Shown in pieces: positions 18,931-26,124 of a stretch of DNA of 46,715 nt (positions are counted from its first letter, which is position 1; each line of letters begins with the position of its first letter). The notes under the pieces were generated by a model. That model saw only the letters and a program-made list of their open reading frames with translations. It searched no databases and had not been told where the DNA came from. The position numbers and the translations under genes are program-made. The stretch covers positions 1 through 46,715 of the forward strand of contig JAKSMC010000027.1 in assembly GCA_024400835.1 (NCBI GenBank), given 5' to 3'. This DNA comes from Bacteroidales bacterium (GTDB taxonomy: Bacteria; Bacteroidota; Bacteroidia; Bacteroidales; WCHB1-69).

Positions 18931-18973
18931 CACCCCTTCAATCCCTTCATTCCTTCATCATTTCATCGTTTCA
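18931..18973 (+). repeat. Octamer array overlapping the 3' end of the C10 protease gene
   Basis: TTCA recurs at 18937, 18946, 18954, 18962 and 18970 (one step of 9, then three of 8). The last units lie inside the protease gene and encode its final Lys-Arg and stop on the minus strand. Confidence 0.7.
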
Positions 18974-20369
18974 CCACCTTTCTCACTTCCTTCCCCAATT
19001 CCGTACGGACTTCGATCAAATAGACGCCAGAAGGGAGTGATGACATGTCGTACTGGGCAGCTGCGTCAGTGGGTTGCTCCTCGTACAGCAACTTGCCATA
19101 GACGTCATATACTGAATATTTGCGGATGGACAAGTTTCCAGCATCTATCCTTATGATATCCGTAGCAGGATTGGGATAAAGCGTCAGTTGGCTTGCTGCA
19201 TGCTCGGGCACTGCGCTGCCTGGGACTTCCGGCCCGCGGATGCCGATGATGATAGCCTGATTGGAACTGAAGCTGTAGCCGCCGGGATTGAGCGCGGTGA
19301 CAGCATAAAAGCCGTCATAACTGCCTCCGAAGCCCCAGTTGATGTGGACGTCATTGTCTTCATTGTAGCCGTCACACACGAATACGTGCCCGCCCTGGCT
19401 GCCGGAGCCTCCGTAAAAGAACGGTGCCAAAGAGTCCAACTCTCCTTTTATCAAATCCCACCAATGGGTAGAAGTCGTTGAATTTCTCTCCAAATATTCG
19501 ATAGTTTCAGGATATTTGAAATAGGTGGACATAGCCGCCACGATATTGTTGGAATTTGACCAGCTGGCAGATGGCCCGTAGGTCATATTCACAGCAACGC
19601 CGCAATGATACAGCAAGGTGGAAACCGCATCAATTTGCTCTTGGGTGGAGTTCGCATTCAAGCGATTCGGCATGTGCTCATAATCATACGTAGTATTGCC
19701 GAAGTCGGCGTGTAACAGGCCGTAATTGCTGTTGTAAGAGTGGCTGCCTTGGCCTGTTTCGGGAAATTTCCAGTAGCGCATCACCTGGCCCATGACCACG
19801 GCACCGCAGCCCACAAGGGCGTGTCCATATTGCGCATTTGCATCCACAGGGCAGGCATTGTTGTAAAATCTCAGTTGCGACCAACTGCTCGTCACAAACG
19901 GGCCTACCCTATCGAATTTCGAGGGGGAATAGGCACCTGACTCTAACAGTTTCCATGCCCTGCCCGTCACTGAATTGTCTGTCGAAGGACTCTCCACAAT
20001 GGCTTGGATTTCTCGCGTATATTCGTCTAACATGAACTGCAGATTGTCGGGCAGCAGCTGTCTGTCGAACGCGCCTTGGTCAGAATATCCTAAAATGGGT
20101 CTGACACGATCGTCAGCAGAAACGATGACAAAACCCTCATCCGCGAAATTGACAACATAGTATGCCGTGAGGGCATCCGACGATAAGAGAGACGAGGAAA
20201 ACTGTGCCTGATAGGTAACCAGCGCCGGAGGGGCCGCCTTGTTCGTTACCGCAGCATAGTAGTTTCGAGCTACAGAGATAGCGGTCGCCTTGTCTATGGG
20301 TTCAGAAAACAAATTTTTAGGAAGCAGAATGATTACAAGGATGGCAAATAGTAGTTTCGAGTTCTTCAT
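18963..20369 (-). CDS. C10-family (streptopain-like) cysteine protease with T9SS sorting domain
   Basis: The 468-residue preproprotein has a signal peptide (about 1-22), an inhibitory-type propeptide (23-150, with EGFVIVSADDRVRPILGY), and a catalytic domain. The nucleophile is C188 in VGCGAVVMGQVMRYW, and the catalytic His is H328 in GGHVFVCDGYN, followed by INWGFGG. A linker leads to a T9SS type A domain (about 395-468) with LYPNPATD and a basic end. Relatives include SpeB and interpain. The Cys motif differs from the usual T-G-C-V-A-T-A, but the Cys itself is kept. Likely a secreted protease cutting host or environmental proteins. It has its own promoter at 20390-20397. Confidence 0.92.
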   Translation of the reverse strand: MKNSKLLFAILVIILLPKNLFSEPIDKATAISVARNYYAAVTNKAAPPALVTYQAQFSSSLLSSDALTAYYVVNFADEGFVIVSADDRVRPILGYSDQGAFDRQLLPDNLQFMLDEYTREIQAIVESPSTDNSVTGRAWKLLESGAYSPSKFDRVGPFVTSSWSQLRFYNNACPVDANAQYGHALVGCGAVVMGQVMRYWKFPETGQGSHSYNSNYGLLHADFGNTTYDYEHMPNRLNANSTQEQIDAVSTLLYHCGVAVNMTYGPSASWSNSNNIVAAMSTYFKYPETIEYLERNSTTSTHWWDLIKGELDSLAPFFYGGSGSQGGHVFVCDGYNEDNDVHINWGFGGSYDGFYAVTALNPGGYSFSSNQAIIIGIRGPEVPGSAVPEHAASQLTLYPNPATDIIRIDAGNLSIRKYSVYDVYGKLLYEEQPTDAAAQYDMSSLPSGVYLIEVRTELGKEVRKVVKR

Positions 20370-20389
20370 TGTTCTTATAATTTTGGCCG

Positions 20390-20397
20390 CAAAAATA
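20390..20397 (-). promoter_or_regulatory. -7 promoter box for the C10 protease
   Basis: Minus-strand TATTTTTG matches TAnnTTTG, 20 bases before the ATG. It begins nine bases beyond the prs terminator stem, so termination and initiation abut. Confidence 0.65.
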
Positions 20398-20405
20398 GAA
20401 AAAAA

Positions 20406-20431
20406 GAATAGCCATCCGAAGACGGCTATTC
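20406..20431 (-). terminator. Rho-independent terminator of prs
   Basis: Arms GAATAGCC (20406-20413) and GGCTATTC (20424-20431) form a perfect 8-bp stem with a 10-base loop. On the minus strand the stem is followed by seven T residues. Confidence 0.85.
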
Positions 20432-20471
20432 GAAAATATAAAAATATCAGTTCTTTCTTTTGAAAGGATTT

Positions 20472-21404
20472 TTATACGTAATAGTGAGAAGAAATGGAAG
20501 TGTCATCAACCACAGCTTGAATGACTTCAGCCATCAACTTAGAAACAGAGACGACTTTGATTTTGGAGCATTCTTTACGCAATGGAACGGTGTCTGTAAC
20601 GAGGACTTCTTCCAAAACGGAATTTTCGATATTTTCAATAGCAGAGCCGGAGAAGAGGCCGTGTGCGCACATTGCGCGGACGCTCTTAGCACCCATTTCC
20701 TTGATGCGAGCAGCAGCTTTGCACAAAGTCCCAGCGGTATCAATGATGTCGTCCACGATGATGACGTTCTTATCCTTCACATCGCCAATGATTTGGAGGG
20801 AAGCCACTTCGTTCTGTTTCTCGCGGTGTTTGTAACCGATAACGAGATCGCAGTTGAGAGCTTTGGCATAAGTAGAAGCACGTTTGGTACCGCCTGTGTC
20901 AGGAGAAGCGATGCAGATGTTGTCCATATTCATTTCTTTTACGTAAGGAATAAATACGTTAGAAGCGAAAAGATGGTCAACAGGGATTTCGAAGAAGCCC
21001 TGGATCTGATCTGCATGAAGGTCCATAGTGATAATACGGGTAACGCCGGCAGCCATGAGGAGGTTGCACATCAGTTTGGCACCGATAGACGTTCTGGGTT
21101 TGTCCTTGCGGTCTTGGCGAGCATAGCCGAAATAAGGAACAACAGCCACGATGTTGCGTGCGGAAGCACGTTTGGCGGCATCAATCATAATCAGCAGTTC
21201 AATGATGTTGTCAGCAGGAGAGAATGTCGGTTGGATGAGGAAGACATTCTTGCCGCGGATGGTGTCATTGAAGTAGACTTGGATTTCTCCGTCCTTGAAT
21301 TGAAGGATGTCCACTGGGAAAAGCGGTTTGTTGAGATGTTCGGCAATTTTCTTAGCCAATTCTGGGTTGGAACGGCCAGCCACTAATACGTATTCGTAAT
21401 TCAT
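20472..21404 (-). CDS. prs: Ribose-phosphate pyrophosphokinase (PRPP synthetase)
   Basis: The 310-residue enzyme makes PRPP from ribose-5-phosphate and ATP, feeding purine, pyrimidine, histidine and NAD synthesis. Landmarks are PYFGYARQDRKDKPRTSIGAK (flexible loop), the MDLHADQIQGFF segment and the PRPP-binding VIIVDDIIDTAGT. ATG 21404 gives the standard N-terminus; the longer reading to 21506 would cross the promoter at 21450-21481 and is rejected. The gene sits between a strong prfB terminator and its own terminator, so it is monocistronic. Confidence 0.97.
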   Translation of the reverse strand: MNYEYVLVAGRSNPELAKKIAEHLNKPLFPVDILQFKDGEIQVYFNDTIRGKNVFLIQPTFSPADNIIELLIMIDAAKRASARNIVAVVPYFGYARQDRKDKPRTSIGAKLMCNLLMAAGVTRIITMDLHADQIQGFFEIPVDHLFASNVFIPYVKEMNMDNICIASPDTGGTKRASTYAKALNCDLVIGYKHREKQNEVASLQIIGDVKDKNVIIVDDIIDTAGTLCKAAARIKEMGAKSVRAMCAHGLFSGSAIENIENSVLEEVLVTDTVPLRKECSKIKVVSVSKLMAEVIQAVVDDTSISSHYYV

Positions 21405-21449
21405 AACTTGTTGATGTTTATATATTTTAGGTTTAGAAATTTCCAGTTG

Positions 21450-21481
21450 CAAAAGTATGTACTCCTTTTGGATTCGCCAAA
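21450..21481 (-). promoter_or_regulatory. Promoter of prs (-33 and -7 elements)
   Basis: On the minus strand TTTG (21478-21481) and TACTTTTG (21450-21457) are separated by 20 bases, matching the Bacteroidota housekeeping promoter spacing. The leader would be about 40 bases. Confidence 0.78.
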
Positions 21482-21505
21482 AAAACTTGTTACCAGTTAT
21501 TAACA

Positions 21506-21534
21506 AAAAAAGACAGGCCGAGCCTATCTTTTTT
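21506..21534 (-). terminator. Rho-independent terminator of prfB, containing the prfB stop codon
   Basis: The 13-base arms 21506-21518 and 21522-21534 pair with one G-T wobble around a three-base loop. Seven T residues follow or overlap on the minus strand. The prfB stop (21524-21526) and its last two sense codons (Lys-Arg) lie in the ascending arm. Confidence 0.85.
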
Positions 21535-22610
21535 CTCCCATCAGGAATGCTTTAATAAAGTCATCTATTTCACCATCGAGTACGGCGTTAACATTTGCCG
21601 TTTCGCAGCCCGTGCGCAAGTCCTTGACCATTTTATAGGGTTGCATCACATAACTGCGGATCTGGCTGCCCCACTCTATCTTCTTCTTCGTGCCTTCAAT
21701 TTCAGCCATCTTTTCCCTCTTCTTCTCCAATTCCAATTGGTAGAGACGGGATTTGAGCATTCTCAAGGCCATTTCCTTGTTCTGTGCTTGGAATCGTGTG
21801 ACCTGGCATTCCACAACAATGCCTGACGGCGCGTGGTGCAAGCGCACTGCGGTTTCCACCTTGTTGACGTTCTGCCCGCCGTGCCCTCCTGAACGATATG
21901 TGTCCCAGGTGATATCAGACGGATTGATTTCAATCACGATGTCGTCATTGATAATCGGATAGGCGAATACGGAAGCGAAAGTAGTGTGACGGCGGTTGGC
22001 TGCATCAAAGGGCGAAAGGCGCACTAAGCGGTGCACGCCGATTTCGCTCTTGAGATAGCCGTACGCGTAGGGACCATCCAATTCGATGGAAACGGACTTG
22101 ACGCCCACAACATCGCCCTCCTGGCGGTCGAGCAACTTGACGGAGTAGTTGTTGCGCTCCGCCCAACGCGTGTACATGCGGAGCAGCATCTCTGCCCAGT
22201 CGCAACTTTCCGTGCCGCCGGCCCCGGAGTTGATGTTGATGACCACGTTCAGAGAGTCTTCTTCATCCCGCATCATATTGCGGAATTCCAAAGTCTCCAC
22301 GGCCTTTTCGAGTTTTGCGTAAATATCGTCTAATTCGGCCTCAGTGGCGTCGCCGGCCGCAAAGAACTCGTTAGTGACTGACAATTCGTCATTCAGTTCC
22401 ACGGCAGCCTCGTAATCGTTCACCCAGGCCTTCACTCCGCTGATTTCGCGCATCAGCTTCTCGGCGGCCTTCGGATCATCCCAGAAACCGTCTCGTTGTG
22501 TTATTTTCTCTTTTTCAGCAATTTCGGTCTTCTTCGCATCGATGTCAAAGATACCTCCTTAGCTCACCGAGCCTGCTAGAGATTTCTTTGATTTGGTCAG
22601 TTGTAACCAT
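21524..22610 (-). CDS. prfB: Peptide chain release factor 2, expressed by programmed +1 frameshift
   Basis: RF2 releases peptides at UGA and UAA. A 21-codon first frame starts at ATG 22610 and ends at TGA 22547-22545; skipping one base there joins it to a frame running to 21524, giving 361 residues, the normal RF2 length. The second frame has the stop-recognition tripeptide SPF ([11 protein letters not shown]) and the catalytic GGQ in [11 protein letters not shown]. Starting only at the internal ATG 22453 would drop the N-terminal domain. It follows recX after 48 bases and is probably the last gene of the HU-rng-recX transcript. The sequence is not a pseudogene: the frame change matches the known autoregulatory signal exactly. 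Confidence 0.96.
22544..22560 (-). promoter_or_regulatory. prfB programmed +1 frameshift site
   Basis: Minus strand, in first-frame codons: AGG AGG TAT CTT TGA C. The CTT (22550-22548) is the slippery Leu codon, TGA (22547-22545) the in-frame stop that RF2 itself reads, and AGGAGG (22559-22554) the internal Shine-Dalgarno-like stimulator at the canonical distance. Low RF2 favours slippage, so RF2 controls its own synthesis. Confidence 0.96.
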
Positions 22611-22658
22611 ATTCTATAGTATTATTTAGATTAATGTATTTAGTAAAACTACTATCGA

Positions 22659-23099
22659 TCAGGCTTTCAAAGCGTCCATGACTTCGCTGGTAGAGAAGCC
22701 GCGGGTGAGCAGATAGCGGAACAATTTGGGCTTGTCGTTTTCGTCAGCCTTGTGTTGGCGTTTCCACTTGTCAATGGCGTCACCTAACATCTTTTTGTAA
22801 TCGTCTTCGTCAATGGCCTCCAAATACTCGTCTATCAATTGAGCGTCCACGCTTTTGGCATGCAGAGCCTGACGAATTTTGAGTTTTCCCCACTGCTCGT
22901 GAATTTTGCTGCGAACAAAAGTTTCCACATAGCGCTGGTCATTCAGAAAATCGTGTTCCCTGAGTCTGCGAATGATTTCATCACGTTGAGCCACAGAACA
23001 AGGCATCGTCGTGAGTTTCTTTCGGACTTCCGACTCACAGCGTTCTTGGAAGGCACAAAAGTGCTCGAGCTTTGTTAAAATATCAGCAGGGACATCCAT
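22659..23099 (-). CDS. recX: RecX-family regulatory protein
   Basis: The 146-residue all-helical product has three-helix RecX repeats. Landmarks are CAFQERCESEVRKKL near the N-terminus, EIIRRLREHDFLNDQRYVETFVRSK around 41-65, and KLFRYLLTRGFSTSEVMDAL at the end. RecX binds RecA filaments and limits recombination and SOS activity. recA is not next to it here. It lies 11 bases after rng and 48 before prfB on the same strand, which suggests one operon. Confidence 0.9.
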   Translation of the reverse strand: MDVPADILTKLEHFCAFQERCESEVRKKLTTMPCSVAQRDEIIRRLREHDFLNDQRYVETFVRSKIHEQWGKLKIRQALHAKSVDAQLIDEYLEAIDEDDYKKMLGDAIDKWKRQHKADENDKPKLFRYLLTRGFSTSEVMDALKA

Positions 23100-23110
23100 A
23101 ATTCAGCGGT

Positions 23111-24691
23111 TTATGCGTTAGCGGGTTCGTTCCAAAGTATGATTTCGTCCATTTGGGCATTGAAGAAATGGTGTTCCAAAAGATGGTAACTCTGATTGGC
23201 CACCAATTTGATATGTTTCTTGTATTTGAGTCTCCACTTCAGCAAGATGGACGGGAAACCGTGTTTGAGGAAGGCATACACAAAAGGATGGAGCATAATG
23301 CACACCTTGTTTTCGCGTTGTTTTTCGAAAAGGAACTCCAACGTGTTATCAAGTTCGTCTTCGATGAGGATTGGCGGTTTAACCTTTCCTGTGCCGCGGC
23401 AGGTCGGGCATTGCTCGGTAGTTTCAATAATAGTAGCCTGGCGCACACGCTGACGGGTAATCTGCGTGACACAGAACTTGTTGAGCGGAAGAACAGTATG
23501 CTTTGCCTTGTCATTCTTCATAAAGTCCTCCATAGCCTTGTTCAAGGCTATCTTGTTTTTCGGGTCGTGGAGGTCAACGAAGTCGATCGTGATAATGCCG
23601 CCCATATCGCGGAGGCGGAGTTGCCGGGCAATTTCCTGGGCCGCGATAAGGTTGGTATTCAGGGCGTTTTCTTCCGGTGTCTGATTGGACTTCACGCGAT
23701 TGCCGCTGTTGACGTCAATGACGTGCATGGCCTCGGTATGTTCGATAATCAGATAGACACCGTTTTTCACCGTCACCACTTTGCCAAAGGAGCCTTTGAT
23801 TTGCTTGGCGACGTTGAAATGTTCGAAAATGGGCTGTTTCTCGTTATAGAGTTTGACAATTTCTTCTTGCTCTGGAGAGTATAGGTGTACGAAGCTTTTA
23901 ACTTCTTTAAAAGCCTCGGGAGTATCAACATAAATGGCGTGAAAGGAGTCGTTGAGGACTTCACGCAAGATGGAAGAGATGCAGTCTTCTTCCTGGACGA
24001 TACGGAGCGGTGCTTTGGACGCGAAGAGGTTTTCGACGGCGGTGTCCCACTTATAGCGCAGATGGTCGAGGTCGGCGGAAATTTCCTCCACGCTGTGATG
24101 TTCAGCGTTGGTACGGATGATGATGCCGAAGTTGCGCGGTTTGATACCTTGCACGATGGACTTGAGACGCTTGCGTTCTTCTCCGCTGCGGATTTTCTGG
24201 GAGATGGTGACTTTTTCGCCAAAGGGCACTAAAACCAAAAAACGGCCGGCGAAAGAAATTTCTGTGGTGATGCGAGGACCCTTTGTGGAAATCGGTTCTT
24301 TGGCCACCTGGACCATAATCTGCTGACCGCATGTCAGCACGTCGCTGATTTTTCCATTTTTCGGGACTTCTTCCAAATATTGCACGCGGCTGATGCTGCG
24401 TTTGCCGGTTGTGATGGCCTGGCTGACGAACGCGTTGGCTGTGCGTGCGTGCAGTCCGAGGTCCAGATAATGCAGAAAGGCATCCTTTTCGCTGCCTACA
24501 TCTACGAATGCTGCATTGAGACCCGGCATGATCTTTCTCACCTTGCCCAGATATATGTCTCCAACGGAGAACTGCATAGCGGCTTTCTCGTTGTGGATTT
24601 CCACCAGTTTCTTGTCTTCGAGAAGAGCAACCTGCACCCCGTTCGTATGGGAAGTAATAACAATCTCTTTTGTTATTTCGGTCTCATTCAT
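23111..24691 (-). CDS. rng: Ribonuclease E/G family endoribonuclease
   Basis: The 526-residue enzyme has an S1 domain (about 35-120, VGDIYLGKVRKIMPGLNAAFVDVG), the 5'-sensor/RNase H-like core, and the catalytic region with magnesium-binding aspartates in MHVIDVNSGNR and IITIDFVDL. The zinc-link follows as CPTCRGTG. It lacks the long RNase E scaffold tail, so it is G-like in length. It processes rRNA and degrades mRNA. ATG 24691 is chosen; a TTG two codons upstream is less likely. A 19-bp stem-loop lies just before the start and may control it. Confidence 0.93.
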   Translation of the reverse strand: MNETEITKEIVITSHTNGVQVALLEDKKLVEIHNEKAAMQFSVGDIYLGKVRKIMPGLNAAFVDVGSEKDAFLHYLDLGLHARTANAFVSQAITTGKRSISRVQYLEEVPKNGKISDVLTCGQQIMVQVAKEPISTKGPRITTEISFAGRFLVLVPFGEKVTISQKIRSGEERKRLKSIVQGIKPRNFGIIIRTNAEHHSVEEISADLDHLRYKWDTAVENLFASKAPLRIVQEEDCISSILREVLNDSFHAIYVDTPEAFKEVKSFVHLYSPEQEEIVKLYNEKQPIFEHFNVAKQIKGSFGKVVTVKNGVYLIIEHTEAMHVIDVNSGNRVKSNQTPEENALNTNLIAAQEIARQLRLRDMGGIITIDFVDLHDPKNKIALNKAMEDFMKNDKAKHTVLPLNKFCVTQITRQRVRQATIIETTEQCPTCRGTGKVKPPILIEDELDNTLEFLFEKQRENKVCIMLHPFVYAFLKHGFPSILLKWRLKYKKHIKLVANQSYHLLEHHFFNAQMDEIILWNEPANA

Positions 24692-24708
24692 ATTCAATTC
24701 TTAAAAAC

Positions 24709-24753
24709 AATGAAAACTAAACAAAACGACTGGCGTTTCATTTAGTTTTCATT
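24709..24753 (-). promoter_or_regulatory. Large stem-loop in the rng leader
   Basis: Arms 24709-24727 and 24735-24753 pair at 17 of 19 positions (13 consecutive in the outer stem) around the loop GACTGGC (plus strand). On the minus strand the stem is followed by GTTTTTAAG, and the rng ATG comes 18 bases after it. It could be a partial terminator after the COX24-like gene or an RNase G autoregulatory target. Confidence 0.7.
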
Positions 24754-24772
24754 CATTAAAACTCATAAGAGA

Positions 24773-24862
24773 TTATTTATTCTTATGTCTGTTCTTTCTG
24801 AGACGTTTTTTTCTCTTATGAGTAGACATCTTATGTCTTTTTCTTTTCTTACCACTTGGCAT
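24773..24862 (-). CDS. Tiny basic AURKAIP1/COX24 (mS38/bS22-like) ribosome-associated protein
   Basis: This 29-residue ORF starts MPSGKKRKRHKMSTHK and ends RKNRHKNK; more than half the residues are Lys, Arg or His. The pattern K-R-x-H-K-M-x-T-H-K-R-K-K-R-x-R-K-N-R matches the tiny Bacteroidota proteins annotated as AURKAIP1/COX24-domain, related to mitochondrial mS38 and mycobacterial bS22. A structural role on the ribosome is inferred from that relationship. It lies 26 bases after the HU gene and before the rng leader hairpin, so it is probably translated from the HU transcript. Confidence 0.88.
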   Translation of the reverse strand: MPSGKKRKRHKMSTHKRKKRLRKNRHKNK

Positions 24863-24888
24863 AGTTAATAGATTTTAGGTTGTTTGAA

Positions 24889-25173
24889 TTATTTTGTAGA
24901 TTTCTTAACTGCGTTAACGAAGGTCTTACAAGGTTTGAATGCCGGGATGTTGTGTGCCGGAATGGTGATGGTTTCTTTCTTAGAAATGTTACGAGCGGTC
25001 TTTTGAGCTCTTTCTTTGATAATGAAACTACCAAAACCTCTTAAATAAACATTTTCACCACTGATCATGGAACCTTTTACTGAGGTCATGAACACTTCAA
25101 CGATAGTTTGGACACTGTTTTTGTCGAAACCAGTCTTGTTGGAAATTTCATTAACGATATCTGCTTTCGTCAT
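24889..25173 (-). CDS. HU/IHF-family histone-like DNA-binding protein
   Basis: The 94-residue protein has the HU fold: N-terminal helices (MTKADIVNEISNKTGFDKN), the GENVYLRGFGSFIIKER strand segment, and the DNA-contacting arm ending in the family's A-F-K-P motif (IPAFKPCKTF). It compacts and bends DNA as a dimer. It is the first gene of the run HU, COX24-like, rng, recX, prfB, with a -7 promoter box at 25224-25231 and a ~45-base A/T-rich leader. Confidence 0.95.
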   Translation of the reverse strand: MTKADIVNEISNKTGFDKNSVQTIVEVFMTSVKGSMISGENVYLRGFGSFIIKERAQKTARNISKKETITIPAHNIPAFKPCKTFVNAVKKSTK

Positions 25174-25223
25174 AATTTGTAATAATTTAAATTGTTAAAA
25201 AATGTATTCTTTTTTTGGGGCGG

Positions 25224-25231
25224 CAAAAATA
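25224..25231 (-). promoter_or_regulatory. -7 promoter box for the HU-rng-recX-prfB run
   Basis: Minus-strand TATTTTTG followed by GCC matches TAnnTTTG, 50 bases before the HU ATG. Confidence 0.68.
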
Positions 25232-25271
25232 CAATTATTTTATTCACATTCCACACATTACGAAATTTTTT

Positions 25272-26114
25272 TTATTGTATTTTGTCGAAAACCTTTGTAG
25301 CAAGGCGGCTGGCCCCTATTCTAAAGTAACTGTTTGTGAGCCAATCTTTACCGAGTACTTGTGAAAGAAGGTTGAGGTAAACCATTGCGGTGTCAGGGTC
25401 TGAGATACCGCCGGCAGCCTTGATGCCCACCTTTTTTCCTGTCTTCAAGTAGTGCAATTTTATCGCATCCATCATCACTAAAAATGCTTCAGGTGTCGCA
25501 TTCACAGCAATTTTCCCAGTAGAGGTTTTAATAAAATCCGCACCTGCGGCAATAGCCAGTTGGGATGCCTTGTAAATGTTCTGGGGCGTCTTCAGTTCTC
25601 CCGTTTCCAAGATGACTTTCAATTTCACATTCTTGCAAACTTCTCGAATGGCACGGATTTCGTCATACACCTCCTGCAAGTTGCCTTCCAAAAACTTGCC
25701 GCGTGAGATGACCATGTCAATTTCGTCAGCACCCTGCTGGATGGCATATTTTATTTCTGCCAACTTGATTTCAATCGGAGACTGACCGGCGGGAAATGCG
25801 CCAGCCACAGATGCCACCGTGATGCCTGTCCCTTGCAGGGCTGCTTTGGCTTGGGACACAAAGGGAGGGTACACGCACACGGCAGCCGTATTCCTTATAT
25901 TTCTTTTTTCATTTCGGAAACTGACTGCTTTTTCACAAAGTGCCGCTACCGCAGCCTTGTTGTCGGAACCTTCCAATGTTGTCAGGTCGATGCTGCTTAA
26001 AATGTAACGATACGCTTCCTGCTCACTCATGCAGGTCATCGGCATGTTCAAGAAGTTGTTCAGACGCTGTTGCAGTTGTTCTCCGGTGTATGGATAATCT
26101 TCTATTTCAATCAT
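25272..26114 (-). CDS. deoC: Deoxyribose-phosphate aldolase
   Basis: The 280-residue class I aldolase splits 2-deoxyribose-5-phosphate into glyceraldehyde-3-phosphate and acetaldehyde during deoxynucleoside salvage. The Schiff-base Lys is K196 in FIKTSTGK; the second signature is KLKVILETG at about 164-172. ATG 26114 (MIEIEDY) fits the gap after the upstream PorV-like gene; the longer reading to 26150 would overlap it. It is the last gene of the pspC run. Confidence 0.94.
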   Translation of the reverse strand: MIEIEDYPYTGEQLQQRLNNFLNMPMTCMSEQEAYRYILSSIDLTTLEGSDNKAAVAALCEKAVSFRNEKRNIRNTAAVCVYPPFVSQAKAALQGTGITVASVAGAFPAGQSPIEIKLAEIKYAIQQGADEIDMVISRGKFLEGNLQEVYDEIRAIREVCKNVKLKVILETGELKTPQNIYKASQLAIAAGADFIKTSTGKIAVNATPEAFLVMMDAIKLHYLKTGKKVGIKAAGGISDPDTAMVYLNLLSQVLGKDWLTNSYFRIGASRLATKVFDKIQ

Positions 26115-26124
26115 AATAAATGTA

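Noticed and set aside
20460..21386. 308-codon plus-strand ORF opposite prs
   Set aside because: It mirrors the conserved prs gene; its translation has no family features and no promoter or start signal.
21524..22453. prfB as a 309-residue gene from the internal ATG, or as a frameshifted pseudogene
   Set aside because: The upstream 21 codons and the canonical CTT-TGA-C frameshift site reconstruct a full-length RF2.
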